From positions 1-64,000 of the forward strand of contig JBBELK010000623.1 in NCBI GenBank assembly GCA_037783545.1: a stretch of 64,000 nucleotides of DNA. Direction: 5' to 3'. The first letter of the stretch is position 1, and every line of letters begins with the position of its first letter. Position numbers and translations under genes: made by a program. The notes under the pieces are model-generated. The model saw nothing but the letters and a program-made list of their open reading frames with translations. It ran no database searches and was not told the DNA's origin. Below are positions 1 to 11,175 of the stretch, piece by piece. This DNA is from Henricia sp. BOLD:AAB3569 (taxonomy: Eukaryota > Echinodermata > Asteroidea > Spinulosida > Echinasteridae).

Positions 1-651
1 GTCAATTTTTTATGACAAATGCGCAATATAGAGAGTTTAGGGCATGCAAAATTTGAAGTTCGTCGGAACATTTTTCGACCTCCAAATTTGCCGACGTTTG
101 GACCACACTTTGACCAAATTGCCGAGCCAAACTGCGGTGCGTTAACGACAGTCCGAATGACTGAGCATGCGCACAACTCAGGAGTACCCCAAAGAGGTGT
201 GTACAGACAGCCACGGTTTGCGTGAGAGCAGTCAGGAAGCCTCAACCCAGTTTTTTCTAAACTTTGAAATTTCTCTGCCATTTCCTGGCGAAAGTCTGTC
301 AATTTTTGATGACAAGTGCGCAATATAGAGAGTTTAGGGCATGCAAAATTTGAAGTTCGTCGGAACATTTTTCGACCTCCAAATTTGCCGACGTTTGGAC
401 CACACTTTGACCAAATTGCCGAGCCAAACTGCGGTGCGTTAACGACAGTCCGAATGACTGAGCATGCGCACAACTCAGGAGTACCCCAAAGAGGTGTGTA
501 CAGACAGCCACGGTTTGCGTGAGAGCAGTCAGGAAGCCTCAACCCAGTTTTTTCTAAACTTTGAAATTTCTCTGCCATTTCCCGGCGAAAGTCTGTCAAT
601 TTTTTATGACAAGTGCGCAATATAGAGAGTTTAGGGCATGCAAAATTTGAA

Positions 652-663
652 GTTCGTCGGAAC
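652..663 (+). other. Partial resemblance to the CENP-B box
   Basis: The usual monomer reads GTTCGTCGGAAC here, and two variants (near 20002 and 62700) read GTTCGTTGGAAC. The vertebrate CENP-B box begins with a pyrimidine, then TTCGTTGGAA, a purine and CGGG. The variants therefore match ten contiguous core bases, but the essential CGGG half is replaced by ATTT. A functional box is not supported. It may be chance, or a site for an unrelated pogo-derived protein. Confidence 0.25.
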
Positions 664-690
664 ATTTTTCGACCTCCAAATTTGCCGACG
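655..690. other. Inverted repeat CGTCGG / CCGACG in the monomer
   Basis: CGTCGG at 655-660 is the reverse complement of CCGACG at 685-690, with a 24-base AT-rich spacer. The right arm lies within the SINE target duplication, so every SINE insertion adds another CCGACG arm. The stem is short and its structural relevance is unproven. Confidence 0.45.
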
Positions 691-733
691 TTTGGACCAC
701 ACTTTGACCAAATTGCCGAGCCAAACTGCGGTG

Positions 734-764
734 CGTTAACGACAGTCCGAATGACTGAGCATGC
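734..764. other. Cluster of short palindromes inside each monomer
   Basis: The self-complementary octamer CGTTAACG lies at 734-741. It is followed by a 5-bp inverted repeat, CAGTC (743-747) and GACTG (753-757), around the 5-base loop CGAAT, and then by GCATGC at 759-764. A second GCATGC is at 636-641. The cluster is present in nearly every full monomer and is kept in all 146-bp half monomers. It could be a protein-binding or fold-back site, or simply have been carried along by homogenisation. The sequence does not decide this. Confidence 0.6.
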
Positions 765-3700
765 GCACAACTCAGGAGTACCCCAAAGAGGTGTGTACAG
801 ACAGCCACGGTTTGCGTGAGAGCAGTCAGGAAGCCTCAACCCAGTTTTTTCTAAACTTTGAAATTTCTCTGCCATTTCCCGGCGAAAGTCTGTCAATTTT
901 TTATGACAAGTGCGCAATATAGAGAGTTTAGGGCATGCAAAATTTGAAGTTCGTCGGAACATTTTTCGACCTCCAAATTTGCCGACGTTTGGACCACACT
1001 TTGACCAAATTGCCGAGCCAAACTGCGGTGCGTTAACGACAGTCCGAATGACTGAGCATGCGCACAACTCAGGAGTACCCCAAAGAGGTGTGTACAGACA
1101 GCCACGGTTTGCGTGAGAGCAGTCAGGAAGCCTCAACCCAGTTTTTTCTAAACTTTGAAATTTCTCTGCCATTTCCCGGCGAAAGTCTGTCAATTTTTTA
1201 TGACAAATGCGCAATATAGAGAGTTTAGGGCATGCAAAATTTGAAGTTCGTCGGAACATTTTTCGACCTCCAAATTTGCCGACGTTTGGACCACACTTTG
1301 ACCAAATTGCCGAGCCAAACTGCGGTGCGTTAACGACAGTCCGAATGACTGAGCATGCGCACAACTCAGGAGTACCCCAAAGAGGTGTGTACAGACAGCC
1401 ACGGTTTGCGTGAGAGCAGTCAGGAAGCCTCAACCCAGTTTTTTCTAAACTTTGAAATTTCTCTGCCATTTCCTGGCGAAAGTCTGTCAATTTTTTATGA
1501 CAAGTGCGCAATATAGAGAGTTTAGGGCATGCAAAATTTGAAGTTCGTCGGAACATTTTTCGACCTCCAAATTTGCCGACGTTTGGACCACACTTTGACC
1601 AAATTGCCGAGCCAAACTGCGGTGCGTTAACGACAGTCCGAATGACTGAGCATGCGCACAACTCAGGAGTACCCCAAAGAGGTGTGTACAGACAGCCACG
1701 GTTTGCGTGAGAGCAGTCAGGAAGCCTCAACCCAGTTTTTTCTAAACTTTGAAATTTCTCTGCCATTTCCCGGCGAAAGTCTGTCAATTTGTTATGACAA
1801 GTGCGCAATATAGAGAGTTTAGGGCATGCAAAATTTGAAGTTCGTCGGAACATTTTTCGACCTCCAAATTTGCCGACGTTTGGACCACACTTTGACCAAA
1901 TTGCCGAGCCAAACTGCGGTGCGTTAACGACAGTCCGAATGACTGAGCATGCGCACAACTCAGGAGTACCCCAAAGAGGTGTGTACAGACAGCCACGGTT
2001 TGCGTGAGAGCAGTCAGGAAGCCTCAACCCAGTTTTTCTAAACTTTGAAATTTCTCTGCCATTTCCCGGCGAAAGTCTGTCAATTTTTTATGACAAGTGC
2101 GCAATATAGAGAGTTTAGGGCATGCAAAATTTGAAGTTCGTCGGAACATTTTTCGACCTCCAAATTTGCCGACGTTTGGACCACACTTTGACCAAATTGC
2201 CGAGCCAAACTGCGGTGCGTTAACGACAGTCCGAATGACTGAGCATGCGCACAACTCAGGAGTACCCCAAAGAGGTGTGTACAGACAGCCACGGTTTGCG
2301 TGAGAGCAGTCAGGAAGCCTCAACCCAGTTTTTTCTAAACTTTGAAATTTCTCTGCCATTTCCCGGCGAAAGTCTGTCAATTTGTTATGACAAGTGCGCA
2401 ATATAGAGAGTTTAGGCCATGCAAAATTTGAAGTTCGTCGGAACATTTTTCGACCTCCAAATTTGCCGACGTTTGGACCACACTTTGACCAAATTGCCGA
2501 GCCAAACTGCGGTGCGTTAACGACAGTCCGAATGACTGAGCATGCGCACAACTCAGGAGTACCCCAAAGAGGTGTGTACAGACAGCCACGGTTTGCGTGA
2601 GAGCAGTCAGGAAGCCTCAACCCAGTTTTTTCTAAACTTTGAAATTTCTCTGCCATTTCCCGGCGAAAGTCTGTCAATTTTTTATGACAAGTGCGCAATA
2701 TAGAGAGTTTAGGGCATGCAAAATTTGAAGTTCGTCGGAACATTTTTCGACCTCCAAATTTGCCGACGTTTGGACCACACTTTGACCAAATTGCCGAGCC
2801 AAACTGCGGTGCGTTAACGACAGTCCGAATGACTGAGCATGCGCACAACTCAGGAGTGCCCCAAAGAGGTGTGTACAGACAGCCACGGTTTGCGTGAGAG
2901 CAGTCAGGAAGCCTCAACCCAGTTTTTTCTAAACTTTGAAATTTCTCTGCCATTTCCCGGCGAAAGTCTGTCATTTTTTTATGACAAGTGCGCAATATAG
3001 AGAGTTTAGGGCATGCAAAATTTGAAGTTCGTCGGAACATTTTTCGACCTCCAAATTTGCCGACGTTTGGACCACACTTTGACCAAATTGCCGAGCCAAA
3101 CTGCGGTGCGTTAACGACAGTCCGAATGACTGAGCATGCGCACAACTCAGGAGTACCCCAAAGAGGTGTGTACAGACAGCCACGGTTTGCGTGAGAGCAG
3201 TCAGGAAGCCTCAACCCAGTTTTTTCTAAACTTTGAAATTTCTCTGCCATTTCCCGGCGAAAGTCTGTCAATTTGTTATGACAAGTGCGCAATATAGAGA
3301 GTTTAGGGCATGCAAAATTTGAAGTTCGTCGGAACATTTTTCGACCTCCAAATTTGCCGACGTTTGGACCACACTTTGACCAAATTGCCGAGCCAAACTG
3401 CGGTGCGTTAACGACAGTCCGAATGACTGAGCATGCGCACAACTCAGGAGTACCCCAAAGAGGTGTGTACAGACAGCCACGGTTTGCGTGAGAGCAGTCA
3501 GGAAGCCTCAACCCAGTTTTTTCTAAACTTTGAAATTTCTCTGCCATTTCCCGGCGAAAGTCTGTCAATTTGTTATGACAAGTGCGCAATATAGAGAGTT
3601 TAGGGCATGCAAAATTTGAAGTTCGTCGGAACATTTTTCGACCTCCAAATTTGCCGACGTTTGGACCACACTTTGACCAAATTGCCGAGCCAAACTGCGG

Positions 3701-6700
3701 TGCGTTAACGACAGTCCGAATGACTGAGCATGCGCACAACTCAGGAGTACCCCAAAGAGGTGTGTACAGACAGCCACGGTTTGCGTGAGAGCAGTCAGGA
3801 AGCCTCAACCCAGTTTTTTCTAAACTTTGAAATTTCTCTGCCATTTCCCGGCGAAAGTCTGTCAATTTTTTATGACAAGTGCGCAATATAGAGAGTTTAG
3901 GGCATGCAAAATTTGAAGTTCGTCGGAACATTTTTCGACCTCCAAATTTGCCGACGTTTGGACCACACTTTGACCAAATTGCCGAGCCAAACTGCGGTGC
4001 GTTAACGACAGTCCGAATGACTGAGCATGCGCACAACTCAGGAGTACCCCAAAGAGGTGTGTACAGACAGCCACGGTTTGCGTGAGAGCAGTCAGGAAGC
4101 CTCAACCCAGTTTTTTCTAAACTTTGAAATTTCTCTGCCATTTCCCGGCGAAAGTCTGTCAATTTTTTATGACAAGTGCGCAATATAGAGAGTTTAGGGC
4201 ATGCAAAATTTGAAGTTCGTCGGAACATTTTTCGACCTCCAAATTTGCCGACGTTTGGACCACACTTTGACCAAATTGCCGAGCCAAACTGCGGTGCGTT
4301 AACGACAGTCCGAATGACTGAGCATGCGCACAACTCAGGAGTACCCCAAAGAGGTGTGTACAGACAGCCACGGTTTGCGTGAGAGCAGTCAGGAAGCCTC
4401 AACCCAGTTTTTTCTAAACTTTGAAATTTCTCTGCCATTTCCCGGCGAAAGTCTGTCAATTTTTTATGACAAGTGCGCAATATAGAGAGTTTAGGGCATG
4501 CAAAATTTGAAGTTCGTCGGAACATTTTTCGACCTCCAAATTTGCCGACGTTTGGACCACACTTTGACCAAATTGCCGAGCCAAACTGCGGTGCGTTAAC
4601 GACAGTCCGAATGACTGAGCATGCGCACAACTCAGGAGTACCCCAAAGAGGTGTGTACAGACAGCCACGGTTTGCGTGAGAGCAGTCAGGAAGCCTCAAC
4701 CCATTTTTTTCTAAACTTTGAAATTTCTCTGCCATTTCCCGGCGAAAGTCTGTCAATTTGTTATGACAAGTGCGCAATATAGAGAGTTTAGGGCATGCAA
4801 AATTTGAAGTTCGTCGGAACATTTTTCGACCTCCAAATTTGCCGACGTTTGGACCACACTTTGACCAAATTGCCGAGCCAAACTGCGGTGCGTTAACGAC
4901 AGTCCGAATGACTGAGCATGCGCACAACTCAGGAGTACCCCAAAGAGGTGTGTACAGACAGCCACGGTTTGCGTGAGAGCAGTCAGGAAGCCTCAACCCA
5001 GTTGTTTCTAAACTTTGAAATTTCTCTGCCATTTCCCGGCGAAAGTCTGTCAATTTTTTATGACAAGTGCGCAATATAGAGAGTTTAGGGCATGCAAAAT
5101 TTGAAGTTCGTCGGAACATTTTTCGACCTCCAAATTTGCCGACGTTTGGACCACACTTTGACCAAATTGCCGAGCCAAACTGCGGTGCGTTAACGACAGT
5201 CCGAATGACTGAGCATGCGCACAACTCAGGAGTACCCCAAAGAGGTGTGTACAGACAGCCACGGTTTGCGTGAGAGCAGTCAGGAAGCCTCAACCCAGTT
5301 TTTTCTAAACTTTGAAATTTCTCTGCCATTTCCCGGCGAAAGTCTGTCAATTTTTTATGACAAGTGCGCAATATAGAGAGTTTAGGGCATGCAAAATTTG
5401 AAGTTCGTCGGAACATTTTTCGACCTCCAAATTTGCCGACGTTTGGACCACACTTTGACCAAATTGCCGAGCCAAACTGCGGTGCGTTAACGACAGTCCG
5501 AATGACTGAGCATGCGCACAACTCAGGAGTACCCCAAAGAGGTGTGTACAGACAGCCACGGTTTGCGTGAGAGCAGTCAGGAAGCCTCAACCCAGTTTTT
5601 TCTAAACTTTGAAATTTCTCTGCCATTTCCCGGCGAAAGTCTGTCAATTTTTTATGACAAGTGCGCAATATAGAGAGTTTAGGGCATGCAAAATTTGAAG
5701 TTCGTCGGAACATTTTTCGACCTCCAAATTTGCCGACGTTTGGACCACACTTTGACCAAATTGCCGAGCCAAACTGCGGTGCGTTAACGACAGTCCGAAT
5801 GACTGAGCATGCGCACAACTCAGGAGTACCCCAAAGAGGTGTGTACAGACAGCCACGGTTTGCGTGAGAGCAGTCAGGAAGCCTCAACCCAGTTTTTTCT
5901 AAACTTTGAAATTTCTCTGCCATTTCCCGGCGAAAGTCTGTCAATTTTTTATGACAAGTGCGCAATATAGAGAGTTTAGGGCATGCAAAATTTGAAGTTC
6001 GTCGGAACATTTTTCGACCTCCAAATTTGCCGACGTTTGGACCACACTTTGACCAAATTGCCGAGCCAAACTGCGGTGCGTTAACGACAGTCCGAATGAC
6101 TGAGCATGCGCACAACTCAGGAGTACCCCAAAGAGGTGTGTACAGACAGCCACGGTTTGCGTGAGAGCAGTCAGGAAGCCTCAACCCAGTTTTTTCTAAA
6201 CTTTGAAATTTCTCTGCGATTTCCCGGCGAAAGTCTGTCAATTTGTTATGACAAGTGCGCAATATAGAGAGTTTAGGGCATGCAAAATTTGAAGTTCGTC
6301 GGAACATTTTTCGACCTCCAAATTTGCCGACGTTTGGACCACACTTTGACCAAATTGCCGAGCCAAACTGCGGTGCGTTAACGACAGTCCGAATGACTGA
6401 GCATGCGCACAACTCAGGAGTACCCCAAAGAGGTGTGTACAGACAGCCACGGTTTGCGTGAGAGCAGTCAGGAAGCCTCAACCCAGTTTTTTCTAAACTT
6501 TGAAATTTCTCTGCGATTTCCCGGCGAAAGTCTGTCAATTTGTTATGACAAGTGCGCAATATAGAGAGTTTAGGGCATGCAAAATTTGAAGTTCGTCGGA
6601 ACATTTTTCGACCTCCAAATTTGCCGACGTTTGGACCACACTTTGACCAAATTGCCGAGCCAAACTGCGGTGCGTTAACGACAGTCCGAATGACTGAGCA

Positions 6701-8556
6701 TGCGCACAACTCAGGAGTACCCCAAAGAGGTGTGTACAGACAGCCACGGTTTGCGTGAGAGCAGTCAGGAAGCCTCAACCCAGTTTTTTCTAAACTTTGA
6801 AATTTCTCTGCCATTTCCCGGCGAAAGTCTGTCAATTTTTTATGACAAGTGCGCAATATAGAGAGTTTAGGGCATGCAAAATTTGAAGTTCGTCGGAACA
6901 TTTTTCGACCTCCAAATTTGCCGACGTTTGGACCACACTTTGACCAAATTGCCGAGCCAAACTGCGGTGCGTTAACGACAGTCCGAATGACTGAGCATGC
7001 GCACAACTCAGGAGTACCCCAAAGAGGTGTGTACAGACAGCCACGGTTTGCGTGAGAGCAGTCAGGAAGCCTCAACCCAGTTTTTTCTAAACTTTGAAAT
7101 TTCTCTGCCATTTCCCGGCGAAAGTCTGTCATTTTTTTATGACAAGTGCGCAATATAGAGAGTTTAGGGCATGCAAAATTTGAAGTTCGTCGGAACATTT
7201 TTCGACCTCCAAATTTGCCGACGTTTGGACCACACTTTGACCAAATTGCCGAGCCAAACTGCGGTGCGTTAACGACAGTCCGAATGACTGAGCATGCGCA
7301 CAACTCAGGAGTACCCCAAAGAGGTGTGTACAGACAGCCACGGTTTGCGTGAGAGCAGTCAGGAAGCCTCAACCCAGTTTTTTCTAAACTTTGAAATTTC
7401 TCTGCCATTTCCCGGCGAAAGTCTGTCAATTTGTTATGACAAGTGCGCAATATAGAGAGTTTAGGGCATGCAAAATTTGAAGTTCGTCGGAACATTTTTC
7501 GACCTCCAAATTTGCCGACGTTTGGACCACACTTTGACCAAATTGCCGAGCCAAACTGCGGTGCGTTAACGACAGTCCGAATGACTGAGCATGCGCACAA
7601 CTCAGGAGTACCCCAAAGAGGTGTGTACAGACAGCCACGGTTTGCGTGAGAGCAGTCAGGAAGCCTCAACCCAGTTTTTTCTAAACTTTGAAATTTCTCT
7701 GCCATTTCCCGGCGAAAGTCTGTCAATTTTTTATGACAAGTGCGCAATATAGAGAGTTTAGGGCATGCAAAATTTGAAGTTCGTCGGAACATTTTTCGAC
7801 CTCCAAATTTGCCGACGTTTGGACCACACTTTGACCAAATTGCCGAGCCAAACTGCGGTGCGTTAACGACAGTCCGAATGACTGAGCATGCGCACAACTC
7901 AGGAGTACCCCAAAGAGGTGTGTACAGACAGCCACGGTTTGCGTGAGAGCAGTCAGGAAGCCTCAACCCAGTTTTTTCTAAACTTTGAAATTTCTCTGCC
8001 ATTTCCCGGCGAAAGTCTGTCAATTTTTTATGACAAGTGCGCAATATAGAGAGTTTAGGGCATGCAAAATTTGAAGTTCGTCGGAACATTTTTCGACCTC
8101 CAATTTTGCCGACGTTTGGACCACACTTTGACCAAATTGCCGAGCCAAACTGCGGTGCGTTAACGACAGTCCGAATGACTGAGCATGCGCACAACTCAGG
8201 AGTACCCCAAAGAGGTGTGTACAGACAGCCACGGTTTGCGTGAGAGCAGTCAGGAAGCATCAACCCAGTTTTTTCTAAACTTTGAAATTTCTCTGCCATT
8301 TCCCGGCGAAAGTCTGTCAATTTGTTATGACAAGTGCGCAATATAGAGAGTTTAGGGCATGCAAAATTTGAAGTTCGTCGGAACATTTTTCGACCTCCAA
8401 ATTTGCCGACGTTTGGACCACACTTTGACCAAATTGCCGAGCCAAACTGCGGTGCGTTAACGACAGTCCGAATGACTGAGCATGCGCACAACTCAGGAGT
8501 ACCCCAAAGAGGTGTGTACAGACAGCCACGGTTTGCGTGAGAGCAGTCAGGAAGCA

Positions 8557-8702
8557 GTTTGGACCACACTTTGACCAAATTGCCGAGCCAAACTGCGGTG
8601 CGTTAACGACAGTCCGAATGACTGAGCATGCGCACAACTCAGGAGTACCCCAAAGAGGTGTGTACAGACAGCCACGGTTTGCGTGAGAGCAGTCAGGAAG
8701 CC
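8557..8702 (+). repeat. 146-bp half monomer 1
   Basis: The preceding monomer stops at GAAGCA and the sequence resumes at GTTTGGACC, skipping 151 bp of the monomer. The final A of GAAGCA matches a monomer variant, GAAGCATCAACCC, present one monomer upstream near 8257, so no filler base is needed. This copy is isolated, about 20 kb from the other twelve. Confidence 0.95.
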
Positions 8703-9066
8703 TCAACCCAGTTTTTTCTAAACTTTGAAATTTCTCTGCCATTTCCCGGCGAAAGTCTGTCAATTTTTTATGACAAGTGCGCAATATAGAGAGTTTAGGG
8801 CATGCAAAATTTGAAGTTCGTCGGAACATTTTTCGACCTCCAAATTTGCCGACGTTTGGACCACACTTTGACCAAATTGCCGAGCCAAACTGCGGTGCGT
8901 TAACGACAGTCCGAATGACTGAGCATGCGCACAACTCAGGAGTACCCCAAAGAGGTGTGTACAGACAGCCACGGTTTGCGTGAGAGCAGTCAGGAAGCCT
9001 CAACCCAGTTTTTTCTAAACTTTGAAATTTCTCTGCCATTTCCCGGCGAAAGTCTGTCAATTTTGT

Positions 9067-9365
9067 ATGACAAGTGCGCAATATAGAGAGTTTAGGGCAT
9101 GCAAAATTTGAAGTTCGTCGGAATATTTTTCGACCTCCAAATTTTCCGACGTTTGGACCACACTTTGACCAAATTGCCGAGCCAAACTGCGGTGCGTTAA
9201 CGACAGTCCGAATGACTGAGCATGCGCACAACTCAGGAGTACCCCCAAAGAGGTGTGTACAGACAGCCACGGTTTGCGTGAGAGCAGTCAGGAAGCCTCA
9301 ACCCAGTTTTTTTATAAACTTTGAAATTTCTCTGCCATTTTCCGGCGAAAGTCTGTCAATTTTTT
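9067..9365 (+). repeat. 299-bp variant monomer (type V), copy 1
   Basis: This monomer carries a linked set of changes: GTATG before the start, GGAATATTTTT, AATTTTCCGACG, five cytosines in ACCCCCAAAG, a seven-thymine run followed by ATAAAC, and TTTTCCGGCG. The extra C and T make it 299 bp. The same combination occurs five more times, all in the 29-39 kb domain. Confidence 0.9.
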
Positions 9366-11045
9366 ATGACAAGTGCGCAATATAGAGAGTTTAGGGCATG
9401 CAAAATTTGAAGTTCGTCGGAACATTTTTCGACCTCCAAATGTGCCGACGTTTGGACCACACTTTGACCAAATTGCCGAGCCAAACTGCGGTGCGTTAAC
9501 GACAGTCCGAATGACTGAGCATGCGCACAACTCAGGAGTACCCCAAAGAGGTGTGTACAGACAGCCACGGTTTGCGTGAGAGCAGTCAGGAAGCCTCAAC
9601 CCAGTTTTTTCTAAACTTTGAAATTTCTCTGCCATTTCCCGGCGAAAGTCTGTCAATTTTTTATGACAAGTGCGCAATATAGAGAGTTTAGGGCATGCAA
9701 AATTTGAAGTTCGTCGGAACATTTTTCGACCTCCAAATTTGCCGACGTTTGGACCACACTTTGACCAAATTGCCGAGCCAAACTGCGGTGCGTTAACGAC
9801 AGTCCGAATGACTGAGCATGCGCACAACTCAGGAGTACCCCAAAGAGGTGTGTACAGACAGCCACGGTTTGCGTGAGAGCAGTCAGGAAGCCTCAACCCA
9901 GTTTTTTCTAAACTTTGAAATTTCTCTGCCATTTCCCGGCGAAAGTCTGTCAATTTTTTTATGACAAGTGCGCAATATAGAGAGTTTAGGGCATGCAAAA
10001 TTTGAAGTTCGTCGGAACATTTTTCGACCTCCAAATTTGCCGACGTTTGGACCACACTTTGACCAAATTGCCGAGCCAAACTGCGGTGCGTTAACGACAG
10101 TCCGAATGACTGAGCATGCGCACAACTCAGGAGTACCCCAAAGAGGTGTGTACAGACAGCCACGGTTTGCGTGAGAGCAGTCAGGAAGCCTCAACCCAGT
10201 TTTTTCTAAACTTTGAAATTTCTCTGCCATTTCCCGGCGAAAGTCTGTCAATTTTTTTATGACAAGTGCGCAATATAGAGAGTTTAGGGCATGCAAAATT
10301 TGAAGTTCGTCGGAACATTTTTCGACCTCCAAATTTGCCGACGTTTGGACCACACTTTGACCAAATTGCCGAGCCAAACTGCGGTGCGTTAACGACAGTC
10401 CGAATGACTGAGCATGCGCACAACTCAGGAGTACCCCAAAGAGGTGTGTACATACAGCCACGGTTTGCGTGAGAGCAGTCAGGAAGCCTCAACCCAGTTT
10501 TTTCTAAACTTTGAAATTTCTCTGCCATTTCCCGGCGAAAGTCTGTCAATTTTTTATGACAAGTGCGCAATATAGAGAGTTTAGGGCATGCAAAATTTGA
10601 AGTTCGTCGGAACATTTTTCGACCTCCAAATTTGCCGACGTTTGGACCACACTTTGACCAAATTGCCGAGCCAAACTGCGGTGCGTTAACGACAGTCCGA
10701 ATGACTGAGCATGCGCACAACTCAGGAGTACCCCAAAGAGGTGTGTACAGACAGCCACGGTTTGCGTGAGAGCAGTCAGGAAGCCTCAACCCAGTTTTTT
10801 CTAAACTTTGAAATTTCTCTGCCATTTCCCGGCGAAAGTCTGTCAATTTTTTTATGACAAGTGCGCAATATAGAGAGTTTAGGGCATGCAAAATTTGAAG
10901 TTCGTCAGAACATTTTTCGACCTCCAAATTTGCCGACGTTTGGACCACACTTTGACCAAATTGCCGAGCCAAACTGCGGTGCGTTAACGACAGTCCGAAT
11001 GACTGAGCATGCGCACAACTCAGGAGTACCCCAAAGAGGTGTGTA

Positions 11046-11175
11046 CAGACAGCCACGGTTTGCGTGAGAGCAGTCAGGAAGCCTCAACCCAGTTTTTTCT
11101 AAACTTTGAACAGACAGCCACGGTTTGCGTGAGAGCAGTCAGGAAGCCTCAACCCAGTTTTTTCTAAACTTTGAA
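11046..11175 (+). repeat. 65-bp tandem duplication within a monomer, copy 1
   Basis: The 65 bases at 11046-11110, from CAGACAGCC to CTTTGAA, are repeated immediately at 11111-11175. The sequence after the second copy has the variants TTTATCTGCC and TTCCAGGCG. The duplication marks the 1552-bp HOR. Confidence 0.95.

Larger units (their letters stand above)
606..902 (+). repeat. Representative full-length satellite monomer (297 bp)
   Basis: This copy matches the commonest form and is used here as the reference, numbered from an arbitrary ATGAC start. It has two halves. An AT-richer part (606-690 and roughly 833-902) carries two runs of six thymines, at 845-850 and 897-902. A central part (691-832) carries two GCATGC sites, an 8-bp palindrome and a short inverted repeat. 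The common variable sites are the two thymine runs, the base two or three before the ATG (T or G), and scattered single substitutions. I do not recognise the monomer as a named satellite, and no internal 148-bp subrepeat is evident by eye. Confidence 0.95.
1..8556. repeat. Subarray A: nearly uniform monomers
   Basis: About 29 consecutive full monomers fill this stretch. A four-monomer period shows at the left edge: shared rare bases at 19 and 1207 (A in ACAAATG) and at 286 and 1474 (T in CCTGG) are each 1188 bp apart. Further right, monomers with GTTATG instead of TTTATG alternate irregularly with the common type. Constant thymine-run lengths from about 2024 onward keep one minus-strand frame open for 22 monomers. 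There is no gene evidence. Confidence 0.85.
8557..11045. repeat. Subarray B: displaced higher-order unit, then plain monomers
   Basis: The left part holds a 146-bp half monomer (8557-8702), one normal monomer and a 299-bp variant monomer (9067-9365). This is the same order seen in the 27-42 kb domain. From about 9366 the monomers are ordinary, several with seven thymines before the ATG. No gene is seen. Confidence 0.8.

Noticed and set aside
606-819. Recurring 60-100 residue ORFs on both strands in each monomer
   Set aside because: They recur identically in every monomer because the DNA is identical, overlap each other on opposite strands, and show no coding signature.
2024-8578. Giant minus-strand ORF of 2184 codons as a repeat-protein gene
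   Set aside because: It is 22 satellite monomers in a row. The frame exists because 297 is a multiple of three, the ends fall at a thymine-run change and a half-monomer junction, and substitutions are not biased toward silent ones. No promoter, intron or non-repeat domain is seen.
8317-9270. Recurrent 300-400 residue minus-strand ORFs spanning half monomers and type V monomers
   Set aside because: They arise where the 151-bp deletion and extra bases happen to switch between stop-free frames. The same set recurs only because the HOR recurs.
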